A stretch of DNA of 64,000 nt from Rhizobium sp. BT04 (lineage in GTDB: Bacteria; Pseudomonadota; Alphaproteobacteria; Rhizobiales; Rhizobiaceae): assembly GCF_030053135.1 (NCBI RefSeq), contig NZ_CP125652.1, positions 3,590,501 through 3,654,500 of the forward strand, read 5' to 3'. Under the pieces are notes generated by a model. That model saw nothing but the letters and a program-made list of their open reading frames with translations. It did no database searches and was not told the DNA's origin. A program made the position numbers and the translations under genes. Shown one piece after another: positions 33,547 to 42,645 of the stretch. Each line of letters opens with the position of its first letter. Within the stretch, counting starts at the first letter, position 1.

Positions 33547-34128
33547 TCAATCACACTCTCGCAATTGCTGCTGATACGTCCCTGCCATCCGCGCGAACTT
33601 CTGCGCCGTCTGCTGCAACTGCCCGTTCGAGCGCCAGTCGCCGCGCTTGTATCCGGTCGGGCCGGAATAATAGGCGAGATAGAGATTATAGGCATCGTTC
33701 AGCGGAATGCCGGTCTCCACGCTGTTCTGATAGTGATACCAGCCGATGAAATCGATCGCGTCGGCGAAGTTCGTCCGCCGCGCCGTCCAGTTTCCGGTCT
33801 GCGACTGATAATGATCCCAAGTCCCGTCGAGCGCCTGCGAATAACCGTAGGCGGTCGAGGGCCGGGTCCAGGGAATGAAACCGAACAGCTTGGTGCGCGG
33901 CGGCCGCGCATAGGGCTGGAAGCCGGATTCGGTATACATCGTCGCCATCAGGATCGGCACGGGTACGCCATATTTCTTCTGCGTCCGCTCGGCAGCACTC
34001 TGCCAGCTGGAGAAAAGCCCGTCGCGCTCGTCGAAGACGGCGCAGATGTTTCGCGTCTGCTTCGGCGCCGTCGCGCAGCCGGCAAGCAGCGCGAGACCCA
34101 CGGCGGTCAGAACGATACGAGTACGCAT
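33547..34128 (-). CDS. Lipoprotein lytic transglycosylase (SLT domain)
   Basis: 193 residues with a lipoprotein signal (VLTAVGLALLAGC, cysteine 18). SLT-like domain: YGVPVPILMATMYTESGFQP with the catalytic Glu, the STAYGYSQALDGTWDHYQ loop and NLYLAYYSGPTGYKRG. It cleaves peptidoglycan glycan strands from the outer membrane side. Length is short, without extra domains. It is convergent with pdeM, with 19 bases between. The SLT pattern is atypical in the loop region, so substrate preference could differ. Confidence 0.88.
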   Translation of the reverse strand: MRTRIVLTAVGLALLAGCATAPKQTRNICAVFDERDGLFSSWQSAAERTQKKYGVPVPILMATMYTESGFQPYARPPRTKLFGFIPWTRPSTAYGYSQALDGTWDHYQSQTGNWTARRTNFADAIDFIGWYHYQNSVETGIPLNDAYNLYLAYYSGPTGYKRGDWRSNGQLQQTAQKFARMAGTYQQQLRECD

Positions 34129-34276
34129 GACAAAACCTCTCGTTTCCGAGAGATTACTAACTCGTAAATGTTAAAGACCGGTTTTTAGTCGAATACGAAC
34201 TTCCCCGGATGTTTCCTTGTGCAGCCGGGATAGCTGACGTTATCCGAATGCGCCTCGGCGCCGCGCTTGCGGCGGA

Positions 34277-35077
34277 TCAGTCCTTGCGGAAGATCAGGCT
34301 GGCGCCCCAGCCGGTGATGACGGCGAGAGCCACGGCCGCGCAGCCGTAGAGGATCGGCTGGCCGTGCGCCGCATCGGTGATCGTCTGCTCGATACCGGTT
34401 TTGATGACGCGCAGCGGCAGCGATTCCTCGGTCACCAGATTGCCGCTCTTGAACAGATAGGCGCGCACCGTGTGGACGCCGTTCGGAATGTTCGCCGGCA
34501 GGCGCAGGCTCGCCTTGAAGAGGTTGGAGGAAACGAACCGCACGCCGCTCGGGTTGCGGTCGTAGAACCCGCCGCCCTGTTGCAGCCGCCGGAAGGCATC
34601 CCGGAATTCGCCGAGATTGCTGCCATCGCCGACGAAGCCGACCGGCGTCAGCGGAATGTGATCGATGCCGATCCCCTGATCGGTCAGTTCGAGCGGTGTC
34701 GTCAGGTCATCGATCATCCGCGAACTCGACATCGAATAGGAGTGCGGCACCGCCTCGAAGGTCATCGAGCGCGTATTCACCCAGATGCCGAAGACGCGCT
34801 CCTTCTTGCGCACCGTCGCATCCTGGCGCGGGCCCTCCAGCACCACGACCACATCATACTGGCCGATGGCGAGCAGCAGCTGGTCGGTGTTCGAGAGAGC
34901 CCCGAAGATCGTCAGGTCGGCGCCGTGGAAGTCCGAGGTAATGGCGATTTCGCTGGTCGACGTGCCGATTTCCAACCCTTCGCGCACCGCTTCGGTGGAC
35001 TGCCCGGGCAGCCATTGCGCTCCGGCCACCGCCGGCAGCAGGCAAAGCAACATGATGGCGGCGGCAAGCAGGCGCAT
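34277..35077 (-). CDS. TIGR02186-family envelope protein
   Basis: 266 residues, with signal peptide (LLAAAIMLLCLLPAVAGA) and a C-terminal membrane helix (YGCAAVALAVITGWGASLIF), so a periplasmic domain tethered to the inner membrane. Conserved segments: STSEIAITSDFHGADLTIFGAL, DVVVVLEGPRQDATVRKKE and FGIWVNTRSMTFEAVP. The start A is shared with the upstream stop (TGATG). Its constant companion in alphaproteobacteria is a TauE/SafE exporter, as here, which suggests a joint role in export of an organosulfur or sulfite compound. Biochemical function is not known to me. Confidence 0.88.
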   Translation of the reverse strand: MRLLAAAIMLLCLLPAVAGAQWLPGQSTEAVREGLEIGTSTSEIAITSDFHGADLTIFGALSNTDQLLLAIGQYDVVVVLEGPRQDATVRKKERVFGIWVNTRSMTFEAVPHSYSMSSSRMIDDLTTPLELTDQGIGIDHIPLTPVGFVGDGSNLGEFRDAFRRLQQGGGFYDRNPSGVRFVSSNLFKASLRLPANIPNGVHTVRAYLFKSGNLVTEESLPLRVIKTGIEQTITDAAHGQPILYGCAAVALAVITGWGASLIFRKD

Positions 35078-36000
35078 CAGTTGCCGGCTCCCATCACCAC
35101 CGAATAGACGTCGGCCGGCGTCACCACCAGCGCGATCGCCAGACGCAGGCCGACGGCGAGCACCAGCAGGCCGAGCAGGGCGCGCAGCTGCTCGCCGCGC
35201 AGCTTCTGGCCGACGCGCACACCGTATTGCGCGCCGATGACGCCCGCCACCATCAGGATGAAGGCGAGCACGATATCGACGGAAAAATTCGTCGCCGCCT
35301 GCACGATCGTCGTATAGGCGGTGACGAAGATGATCTGGAACAGCGAGGTGCCGACGACGACATTGGTCGGGATGCGCAGGAGATAGATCATCGCCGGCAC
35401 CATGATGAAGCCGCCGCCGACACCCATGATCGAGGTCAGGATGCCGATCGCAAAGCCGAGCGCAACGATCGGAATGACGCTGAGAAAGATCTTCGATTTT
35501 TTGAAGCGCACCTTGAGCGGCAGCTTGTGCACCCAGTGCTGGTGGCCGGGCTTGCGCGGCGCCGGCGGCTCGTTGCGCGCAGCCCGCCGCATGGCGTTGA
35601 TGCTTTCGAGCAGCATCAGCCCACCGACGGTGCCGAGGAAGATGACGTACATCAGCGAGATGATCAGATCGAGCTGGCCGATGGCGCGCAGCAGCGAGAA
35701 GATCCAGATGCCGACCGTCGCGCCCGAGAGGCCACCGATCAAAAGCACCGTGCCGAGCTTGACGTCGAGTGTGCCGCGCCGGAAATGCGTGATCGCGCCT
35801 GATATCGACGACGCCACGACTTGGTTGGCGCCGGTCGCCACTGCAACGACCGGGGGAATATTGTAGAAGATCAACAGCGGCGTGATCAGAAAGCCGCCGC
35901 CGACGCCGAACATTCCCGACAGGAATCCGACGGCCGCCCCCATGCCGAGAATGATGAAAATGTTCACCGACAATTCTGCGATGGGCAGATAGATTGTCAC
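35077..36000 (-). CDS. TauE/SafE family sulfite/organosulfonate exporter
   Basis: 307 residues from the GTG at 36000 (frame is open to 36228 but the extra part is hydrophilic and Rhizobium relatives start near here). Eight or so membrane segments in two repeats; GFLSGMFGVGGGFLITPLLIFY and SIMGVGGGFIMVPAMIYLLRIP carry the two GVGGG signatures of the TSUP family. It transports anions such as sulfite or sulfonates. Translationally coupled to the TIGR02186 gene behind it. The specific substrate cannot be read from sequence. Confidence 0.9.
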   Translation of the reverse strand: MTIYLPIAELSVNIFIILGMGAAVGFLSGMFGVGGGFLITPLLIFYNIPPVVAVATGANQVVASSISGAITHFRRGTLDVKLGTVLLIGGLSGATVGIWIFSLLRAIGQLDLIISLMYVIFLGTVGGLMLLESINAMRRAARNEPPAPRKPGHQHWVHKLPLKVRFKKSKIFLSVIPIVALGFAIGILTSIMGVGGGFIMVPAMIYLLRIPTNVVVGTSLFQIIFVTAYTTIVQAATNFSVDIVLAFILMVAGVIGAQYGVRVGQKLRGEQLRALLGLLVLAVGLRLAIALVVTPADVYSVVMGAGN

Positions 36001-36370
36001 AGCCGACCCCGAATGATGACCGCGCCTGTCGGCCGGTTTCTGTACGTCCCCGTTCGAATGCGCACCATACTGTGAAATCGTTGCCAGAGGCTTTCGATCG
36101 GCCCTGAATGACGGAGAGATCGGTGGCAGAGGATTCGCCGATGCGCGGATCGATATGTCCGGGCATAATCCGGCTTTTTTCCGGTTTTGTGACAGGCGGC
36201 GGAAAAATTGGAAAGACCCTTGCGGCATAGTGCCGCCAGGACCGCGCCTATAGCTGCCTCTCCCCTAAACTATCGGGGTCAAGCCTTGCGAGAGGTAGGA
36301 GGGGAACGGAGAGGGGGGCGGCATGTTCTCTTCTCCCCGGGGGGAGAAGAGGGAGTCGAGAGGCCGTGGC
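36001..36370. other. Intergenic stretch with G/C-rich inverted repeats
   Basis: 370 bases between the PodJ-like gene and the TauE gene, both on the minus strand. An 11-bp inverted repeat CTCTTCTCCCC / GGGGAGAAGAG lies around 36325-36348, just behind the PodJ-like stop, and a GAGGGG-rich segment at 36296-36315. The hairpin could end the PodJ-like transcript although no T-run follows on the minus strand. The rest should hold the TauE promoter; no gene seen. Confidence 0.45.
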
Positions 36371-39300
36371 TCAGATCGCTTTGCTGCCCTGCTTGTTGCG
36401 CTCGAGCAGCGCCTTGACAGTCGCGTCGGTCACCTTGCCGTCCGGCTCCTGGCCGATCGACTTCTGAAAGCTCTTGATCGCGGTCACGGTCTTCGCGCCC
36501 ATTTCGCCGTCCGGCGCGCCGGCGTCGAAGCCGTTATTGTTGAGGATCGCCTGGATGTTGCGGATCGCCTTCTTCATGTCGACGCTCGCCGTCTTCGGGC
36601 CGGTTCCCGCCCATTCGTCGGGAATGTCGATGGCGTTGGTGCGGTGGTCGAGCGGCTCCGGCTTCCACAGATCGGCCTTGGCGCGGGCCCGTTCGAGCTG
36701 GTCGGGCTTCATGGCATTGGCCACTTCGTCGCGCTTCTGGCTCGCATCCTTGTCGCCGGCCTTGGCGGCGATCGCAAACCATTTGTAGGATTCTTCGAGA
36801 TCCGCCGGCACTCCGTTGCCCCGGGCGCAGAGGATCGCCAGGTTGAACTGGCTGTCGGTGATGCCGAGGTTGGCAGCCTTGGTGAACCACGAGGCCGCCG
36901 TCGCATAATCCTGCTGGCCGAGCGCGCCGGAGGCGTAGAGCACGGCCAGATTGTGCATGGCGCTGGCATTGCCTTGGTTGGCCGCCTGTTCGTAGAAGCC
37001 CTTCGCCTTGGCGATGTCGCGTTCGACGCCGTTGCCCTTCTCGTACATGCTGCCGAGCCGGTATTCTGCGGGCGCAAAACCCTTGTCGGCCGAAAGCTGG
37101 TACCAGCTTGCCGCCTGCTTCTGATCGACCGTCATGCCGTTGCGGCCGTCAGAATACCGCGCGCCGATCTCAAACAGCGCCAGCGCATCGCCGGTGCTTG
37201 CCGCGTCGGCCAGCGATTTCGGCTGGACCGTGTCGGGAATGGTGATTGCGGCCTGCGGTGCGGATGCTGCCGGCGCGGGAACGAAGCCCGATGTCTCCGG
37301 GGCTGCGCCTGATGGAGCCGAGGGAGCAAATGTCGCAGCCCCTTCGCCGTCGAGCGGCGCTGCGTCGGTCAGATGCTCGCCGACAACCGGCGGGGCAGCT
37401 TCCGGCTGCGCCTGCTCCGAGAGGGGAGGGGTAGCCTCCGCTGCCGGAGCGGTGGTCCCGAGAGCGGCGGTGTCCGGCTGGGCGGGTGTTACTTCCGGCA
37501 CGGCCGGTGACGGGTTTTCCGCCGCCCCGGTCAGCGCCGAAACTTCCGCCGGTGCCTGCGGTGCGCGCTCGCCGCTCGTCAGCGTCCGGGCGAGCGGAAA
37601 GGCCATGATGGCAAGCAGCACGGCGCCGACCGCCAGCAGGATCGGCCGCCGGTAGCGCGAAAAGGCGCTGGTCTTGCCAGTCTTGTCGGAAGCCTTGTCG
37701 GACGTCTTGCCGGCCTTGTCGGCAGCGGCACCCTTCTTTTCTGATTTGACGGCTGTCTGTTTTGGGTTGGCGTCGACCTCCATCGCGGCGGCCTGCGCCG
37801 CACGGCGGGCAGCAGCAATATAATCGGCGCGATCGGTCTCAGTGGCGGGTTTGCCGCGTGCAGCACTCTGGCTGGCGCGGACTCGCTCGAGGATTTTCTT
37901 CACGTCGGGGGTGCCGGAACCCGGTTCAAGCAGCTCGTTTGCCGCATCCGTCGGCACCACGTCGGTCGGATCGATCGAGGGTGCGGGGTCGATCACCGGG
38001 CGTTCGGTTGCGCGGGTCTCGGCTTTTTTCCCGGGCAGCAGCCGCTTGCCGAGGCTGGCGAGCAGGCCGACCTTTGCCGGTGCCGATGTCGCAGTTTCCG
38101 GCGTCCTGCTCGCGGCTTCGATGGCGATCGCGCTCGTTCCGCTCATGGCGGTGGCTTGGGCCGGGGCGGCAGGTTCGGCTGCGACCTCGGCGGTGCGGAT
38201 CACAGGTGAAGCCTTCGGCGCGGGGGCAGCGGCCGGCGGCCGGGCCATCTCCGCTTCGGCTACCATCAGCGCATAGGGATCGACATCAAAATCGACGTCC
38301 GCGACCGGCATTTGGGCGACCGGCCGGCCGCGCTCTTCCATGCCGTCGAGGCGGTCGGCGATATGCACCAGCGTCTCGTGCAGCGCCTTGAACGTCTTGT
38401 GCGTGCGTTCCTCACTGTCGCGGCTGATATCTTCGAGGTGGCGCAGATCCTCGGCCAGCGCCGTCAGCGCCGACATGTCGGCAGCGGGCACGCCACCCTG
38501 CGCGTTGCCATTGCGCGCATAGGCTTCGACCACCGCTTCCGCCGCCTGGCGCGCCGCCTCGATGATATATTCGTCGCTGGTCGCCATATAGTCTTCGATC
38601 GCGCCCATGCGCCGGTCGAAATCGGCCGGTATCGCAGCGCTTTCGCGCGGCTCGCTCATCAGCGCCGAAAGATTGGCGATCTGGTCTTCGAGGTTCTTCA
38701 GCGCCCGCGAATCGGTCGGCGCTGCCGCCGTGCTCTCTTCCAGCCGGGCGGCAATGTCGCTCAGCCGCCCTTCGAGACGCTCGAAGGCGCCGTCGTCGAT
38801 CGCTGCGGCCGGCGCCGGCTGCTGATAGGCCATCTCGTCGATGCGCCGCGCGAGATAATCGAGCCGCTGTGCCAGCACATCGTTGACGGCGCCGTTCTCG
38901 AGCGCGTCGATCTTGCGGGAAATATCGGACAGCGGGCCGGTGAGGTCGGGCTGGGGGGCTGCCTTCTGCGTGCGCTCCAGAAGATAGGAAAGCTGTTCCA
39001 GCCGTTCGTCGAGCCGTGACGTCGCTTCCGTCTTGCTCAGCTCCTCGACGCGCGTCGTCAACGCCTCCAGCCGCATCGCCAGCTCGTCGGCGGGGTTCAC
39101 GCGGTTCGCCGCATCATGGCTCATCAGGTCGGCGAGCGCCGAAAGCCGGCTTTCCAGCCGCTGCATCAGCGCCGGGTCGTTGGTGGCGGCGGCGCGTCCG
39201 CTGGCTGCGATCGCCCGGCTGATCTCGTCGAGCCGCGTGTCCATGGCGGCGAACTGTTCGGACATGACCCGGTCATGCGGCTGGATCATGTTGCCGAACT

Positions 39301-40144
39301 GCTCCATCGCCGTGGCGATGGCAATCAGCTTGTCTTCCAGCGCACGGACGGCCGGGCTTTCGCCCATGCCGCCGATATGGCGCTTGATGTCATCCAGCCG
39401 GTAGGCGAGCGAAACCAGCTCTTCCTGCAGTCCCTCGGTATCGAGCGCCGCAAGCCGGCTCTCGAAGCCGTCCCAGCGGTTTTCCATGTGGCGCAGCGAA
39501 TCCTCGCGCGCCAGCCCGTCCATCAGCGAGCGCAGATCTTCGAAATCCTCACGCAGGCCGGCGGCCTCCGGGCCGGCGGAGCGGCCGGTCAGCTGGGTGA
39601 TGCTCTGGGCAAGGCGGCCCATGTCGGCGCGGATCTCGTCGGCGAAACGGCCGTCTCCGGCGCTTGTCTTGATCTCGCGCAGTTCGGCGCGCAGCGCGTT
39701 CATCTCGCGGGTGACGCCTTCGGAAATGTCGCGCTTCAGGTCCTGGCGCAGATTGACGAGCGCCTGGGCGATCTCCGTCATCGTGTCGTCGCCGGCCCGG
39801 AAGGCGGGTGTCGGCAGCGGCGCGGCGGCGCGCGGCGCCGGTTCGCGTGAGAGCGGGGCAGGCTCGCGTCCGTACGGCCGATCGCGGCCCGCTTCGAGGG
39901 CGCGCTGGCGCTGGCGGATTTCAGCGAGCGGATCCGGCCGCGGCTCGAGCGGCGCCCGTGCGGGGCGCGGGGCGTTGGCGCCGGCATAGGCATCGCGCTC
40001 GGTCGTTGCCGTGCGCGGCCGCTGTTCGCGCCCGCTGCCCATCAGCCCTTCGATGCGTGCCTCCAGCCCTTCGATCGTGCGGTTCAGCGCATCGAGCGAG
40101 GTCCTGTCGGACTGCCGGGAAGGATTTGATCGCGATCCGTTCAT
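36371..40144 (-). CDS. podJ: PodJ-like polar organising protein (coiled coil, TM, Sel1, PG-binding)
   Basis: 1257 residues from ATG 40144. Order: a cytosolic N-terminal region of about 600 residues rich in heptads (SLDALNRTIEGLEARIEGL, many LDEISRAI/LEQLSYLLE type repeats), a Pro/Ala/Lys-rich linker, one membrane helix near 832-853 (LLAVGAVLLAIMAFPLA), a periplasmic Pro/Ala-rich stretch, four Sel1/TPR-like repeats near 975-1150 (FEIGARYSDG, YRLGSMYEKGNG, HNLAVLYASGA, FNLAILCARGNG) and a C-terminal peptidoglycan-binding domain (IQAILNNNGFDAGAPDG). This is the PodJ architecture of Caulobacter and Agrobacterium, where it marks the old or growing pole. Confidence 0.8.
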   Translation of the reverse strand: MNGSRSNPSRQSDRTSLDALNRTIEGLEARIEGLMGSGREQRPRTATTERDAYAGANAPRPARAPLEPRPDPLAEIRQRQRALEAGRDRPYGREPAPLSREPAPRAAAPLPTPAFRAGDDTMTEIAQALVNLRQDLKRDISEGVTREMNALRAELREIKTSAGDGRFADEIRADMGRLAQSITQLTGRSAGPEAAGLREDFEDLRSLMDGLAREDSLRHMENRWDGFESRLAALDTEGLQEELVSLAYRLDDIKRHIGGMGESPAVRALEDKLIAIATAMEQFGNMIQPHDRVMSEQFAAMDTRLDEISRAIAASGRAAATNDPALMQRLESRLSALADLMSHDAANRVNPADELAMRLEALTTRVEELSKTEATSRLDERLEQLSYLLERTQKAAPQPDLTGPLSDISRKIDALENGAVNDVLAQRLDYLARRIDEMAYQQPAPAAAIDDGAFERLEGRLSDIAARLEESTAAAPTDSRALKNLEDQIANLSALMSEPRESAAIPADFDRRMGAIEDYMATSDEYIIEAARQAAEAVVEAYARNGNAQGGVPAADMSALTALAEDLRHLEDISRDSEERTHKTFKALHETLVHIADRLDGMEERGRPVAQMPVADVDFDVDPYALMVAEAEMARPPAAAPAPKASPVIRTAEVAAEPAAPAQATAMSGTSAIAIEAASRTPETATSAPAKVGLLASLGKRLLPGKKAETRATERPVIDPAPSIDPTDVVPTDAANELLEPGSGTPDVKKILERVRASQSAARGKPATETDRADYIAAARRAAQAAAMEVDANPKQTAVKSEKKGAAADKAGKTSDKASDKTGKTSAFSRYRRPILLAVGAVLLAIMAFPLARTLTSGERAPQAPAEVSALTGAAENPSPAVPEVTPAQPDTAALGTTAPAAEATPPLSEQAQPEAAPPVVGEHLTDAAPLDGEGAATFAPSAPSGAAPETSGFVPAPAASAPQAAITIPDTVQPKSLADAASTGDALALFEIGARYSDGRNGMTVDQKQAASWYQLSADKGFAPAEYRLGSMYEKGNGVERDIAKAKGFYEQAANQGNASAMHNLAVLYASGALGQQDYATAASWFTKAANLGITDSQFNLAILCARGNGVPADLEESYKWFAIAAKAGDKDASQKRDEVANAMKPDQLERARAKADLWKPEPLDHRTNAIDIPDEWAGTGPKTASVDMKKAIRNIQAILNNNGFDAGAPDGEMGAKTVTAIKSFQKSIGQEPDGKVTDATVKALLERNKQGSKAI

Positions 40145-40474
40145 CTTCTTGCTCGCTTCGACTGCTCGACCTCTCGTCAGAGCTCGATCCTTGGCTTTTT
40201 CGTCTGCTGCCCACGGCTTTGCCGCGGACCGGAGCGCACCATTCACAAGAAGATAGTCAATTAGACTTTCCTCAAGCTGAACGATGTAGCGGCATCCTTA
40301 GAAACGCGAGACTAGGAAAAGGAATGCGGATCACTACTGCTCAATCCGCACCTTTCACGAAACGTGGTAAACAAGCCGTTAATCTCGATGAGAATTTTTT
40401 AACGTTTGTGTTCGAAAGGCCATTTTTAGCGGCAATTGCCGCTGAATTCGTCACATCGGACGGCCGCGGGCGCC
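40145..40474. promoter_or_regulatory. Leader and promoter region of the PodJ-like gene
   Basis: 330 bases between the VOC gene and the PodJ-like gene. Seen: a TAAA-N7-TTAA motif at 40368-40382 that resembles a CtrA half-site pair with one mismatch; an AT-rich run at 40392-40425; and a perfect 16-base palindrome AGCGGCAATTGCCGCT at 40428-40443 downstream of the VOC gene. CtrA control is a suggestion only. Confidence 0.35.
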
Positions 40475-40840
40475 TCAGGCCGGCCTGGGATATTGCAGCT
40501 CGATCTTCACGCCTTCGGGGCCGTAAACGAAGACCTGGCCGAGATCGGTGTCGGGAATATCGTAATATTCGTAGCGGTAGCCGGTCGCCTTGATGCGCTC
40601 CAGCGCCGGACCAAATTCGTAAAGGCTGAAGGCGACATGGTTGAAGATGCCGGCCGGAAAATCGGTGCTGCGCGATGTCAGGCTGAGATGGATAACCGGG
40701 CGTTCGTCGAGATAGAGCCAGTGGCCCGGCGAGGCGAAGGGTGGGCGATAACCTTCCTTGACGCCGAGCAAGGTTTCGAAGAAACCGATCATTCTAGGCG
40801 CATCGCGGGTTTCGATCGTGACATGGTCCAGACGCGGCAT
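40475..40840 (-). CDS. VOC family protein
   Basis: 121 residues. Starts MPRLDHVTIETRDA (first strand with metal His), then MIGFFETLLGVKEGYRPPF, PVIHLSLTS, FNHVAFSLYEFG (second His) and the C-terminal GPEGVKIELQYP with the Glu ligand: a complete glyoxalase-I-like betaalphabetabetabeta pair. Substrate unknown; resembles proteins labelled glyoxalase/dioxygenase. Stands between the SDR gene and the PodJ-like gene on the same strand with gaps of 85 and 330 bases. Confidence 0.87.
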   Translation of the reverse strand: MPRLDHVTIETRDAPRMIGFFETLLGVKEGYRPPFASPGHWLYLDERPVIHLSLTSRSTDFPAGIFNHVAFSLYEFGPALERIKATGYRYEYYDIPDTDLGQVFVYGPEGVKIELQYPRPA

Positions 40841-40925
40841 CGGTTTCCTCCCGGCAGAGCGTTGACGGCAAATCTAGCCTGTATGGACCCGCTGCGAAAG
40901 TTGCTTTGTCAGCCTGCGGTGGAGC

Positions 40926-41627
40926 TCAGAAGCTCTCCGTCCACGGCCGGACTTCCACCTCCAGCGACCATGCGCTGCGGTGCTGGCGCAGCACGTCGAT
41001 ATAGGTCTGGGCGATGGCATCCGGCAGCAGCGTGCCATCCGGCTTCTCCGCCCGGTCGGGCCGGGTCTGCGAGCGCACCCCGCCGTCGATGACGAAATGG
41101 GCGACATGGATGCCCATCGGCCCGAGTTCGCGCGCCGCACTCTGGGCAAGGCCGCGCAGCGCGAATTTGCCCATTGCGAAGGGCGCCGATTGCGCAAAGC
41201 CCTTGACGCTTGCCGACGCGCCGGTGAAGAGGATGGCGCCGTGGCCGCGCGGGATCATGCGCTGCGCCGCCTGCTGCGCCACCAGAAAGCCGCCGTAGGC
41301 GGTGGTCGCGATCGCCTTTTCCACTTCGGCGGGATCGAGTTCGGCGAGCGGGCCGCGCACGCGGGCGCCGGCGTTGAAGATCACCACTTCAGGCCCGCCG
41401 ATGGCAGAGCCCGCCTCTTCGAACAGCGCCGCGACGCTTGCCGGCTGCGAGACGTCGGCGCGAAAGACGCTGGCGCCGGTTTCGTCGGAGAGCGCCTGCA
41501 GCTTTTCGATATTGCGGGCGGCGAGCCCGACCTTGACGCCGAGCGCCGACAAGTGCCGGGCGAGCGATGCGCTGATGCCGGAACCGGCGCCGACGATCAG
41601 TGCGCTGCCATAGGGAAAGTCGGTCAT
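40926..41627 (-). CDS. SDR-family protein with altered active site
   Basis: 233 residues from the ATG at 41627; the frame extends to 41672. Rossmann motif ALIVGAGSGISASLARHL replaces the usual TGxxxGIG; ADVSQPASVAALF and VIFNAGARVRGP (NAG) follow, and the catalytic Ser is in FTGASAS. The YxxxK tyrosine is Phe (SAPFAMGKFALR), so normal alcohol oxidoreduction is doubtful. Such proteins may bind NAD(P) for another purpose or use different chemistry. It lies 85 bases upstream of the VOC gene on the same strand and 72 bases after the glycosylase gene. Confidence 0.82.
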   Translation of the reverse strand: MTDFPYGSALIVGAGSGISASLARHLSALGVKVGLAARNIEKLQALSDETGASVFRADVSQPASVAALFEEAGSAIGGPEVVIFNAGARVRGPLAELDPAEVEKAIATTAYGGFLVAQQAAQRMIPRGHGAILFTGASASVKGFAQSAPFAMGKFALRGLAQSAARELGPMGIHVAHFVIDGGVRSQTRPDRAEKPDGTLLPDAIAQTYIDVLRQHRSAWSLEVEVRPWTESF

Positions 41628-41699
41628 GTCTTGTCCTCGATGGATCGTCGCACAGACGTAGGAAGTCTGCACGGTTCGCGCTACCGCCCCGGACGAATT

Positions 41700-42389
41700 T
41701 CAGTGCGGTTGCGCCGCATCGATCGAATAGGCGCTGATGCGCGACAGATGGATGAAGGAAAGGCCGGTCTCGTCGGCCCAGTGGTTGAAAGCCTCTTGGA
41801 TCAGCTTCTGGTCCTTCTTCGCCGTGCCGGAGGAGGAGAGCGGCACGCCGGCCGATCTGAGGCAGGCGAGCACATCCATCGTGGCGACGAAGCTGTCGCG
41901 GCCGATGCCGCGCAGGAAATATTGCCCGGTCATGCCGCCGAGCCGGCTGCCGCGTTTGCTCAACAGCTCGAGAAGGCCGATCTGGTCTTCCCGCGGCCAG
42001 TCGGCGAAGAAGGCGCCGGCGCTGCCATGTTCCCTTGCCAACTCCCGGATGAAGGCGGCATTGGCGCGAACCGACATGATTTTGGCGCCGTTGCGGATAA
42101 TCCGTTCGTCCGACATCAGAGCGTGCCAATAATCGTCCGGCGCGATATTCAGCGCCGCTGGATCGAAACCGGCAAAGGCCGCCTCGAAACCCGGCCACTT
42201 CGCATCGATCACCTTCTGGACGAAGCCGCTATAGAAGATGCGCCGGGTCATATCCGCGAGAATGCGATCGTCTGATATGGCGCGCAGCCGGTCGTGATCC
42301 GGCCGGTGTTTCTCCAGCAGAGCCTGAAGTGCTGCCGCTCCGCCTTTCCGTTGCTCCGCACGCTGCCTTATCGCCTCGAAACTGATCAT
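41700..42389 (-). CDS. DNA-3-methyladenine glycosylase I-like protein
   Basis: 229 residues. Matches the Tag-like family (COG2818 group): MTRRIFYSGFVQKVIDAKWPGFEAAF, ISDDRILADMTRR, DERIIRNGAKIMSVRANAAF, and a GLELLSKRGSRLGGMTGQYFLRGIG segment read here in parts (LSKRGSRLGGMTG, QYFLRGIGRDSF). The typical zinc-binding Cys/His set of E. coli Tag is not evident, so this is the divergent branch annotated as 3-methyladenine DNA glycosylase. It should excise alkylated purines; activity is unproven. Confidence 0.8.
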   Translation of the reverse strand: MISFEAIRQRAEQRKGGAAALQALLEKHRPDHDRLRAISDDRILADMTRRIFYSGFVQKVIDAKWPGFEAAFAGFDPAALNIAPDDYWHALMSDERIIRNGAKIMSVRANAAFIRELAREHGSAGAFFADWPREDQIGLLELLSKRGSRLGGMTGQYFLRGIGRDSFVATMDVLACLRSAGVPLSSSGTAKKDQKLIQEAFNHWADETGLSFIHLSRISAYSIDAAQPH

Positions 42390-42559
42390 CCCCGGCGATC
42401 CTCCTTTGGCATTCCCGAATTGCGGGTTGAACGACGCTTGCGCTTATACGCCATTCCCAGATGGACAAGGAAGGGGAGATGACATCTCGTGCCTTTCGGG
42501 TGCTTTATCACCGTCGCCGGTTGAAATTTTTTCGCAAAAAGCGGGTCGGGCTGCAGATT

Positions 42560-42581
42560 TTGACGTTTACGCAAACGTCAA
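42560..42581. promoter_or_regulatory. Palindromic operator of the beta-oxidation operon
   Basis: Arms TTGACGTTT and AAACGTCAA are perfect 9-bp complements around ACGC, 64 bases upstream of the acyl-CoA dehydrogenase start. ACGTTTACG-type palindromes are known for LiuR (MerR family) and related regulators of acyl-CoA catabolism. No regulator gene is adjacent, so control is from a distant gene. Confidence 0.65.
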
Positions 42582-42645
42582 TATTTTGTAAGACAGTGCC
42601 CGAGGCCGGCGCGATCCGGTCAACCGAATGGGAGGAATTCGAGAG

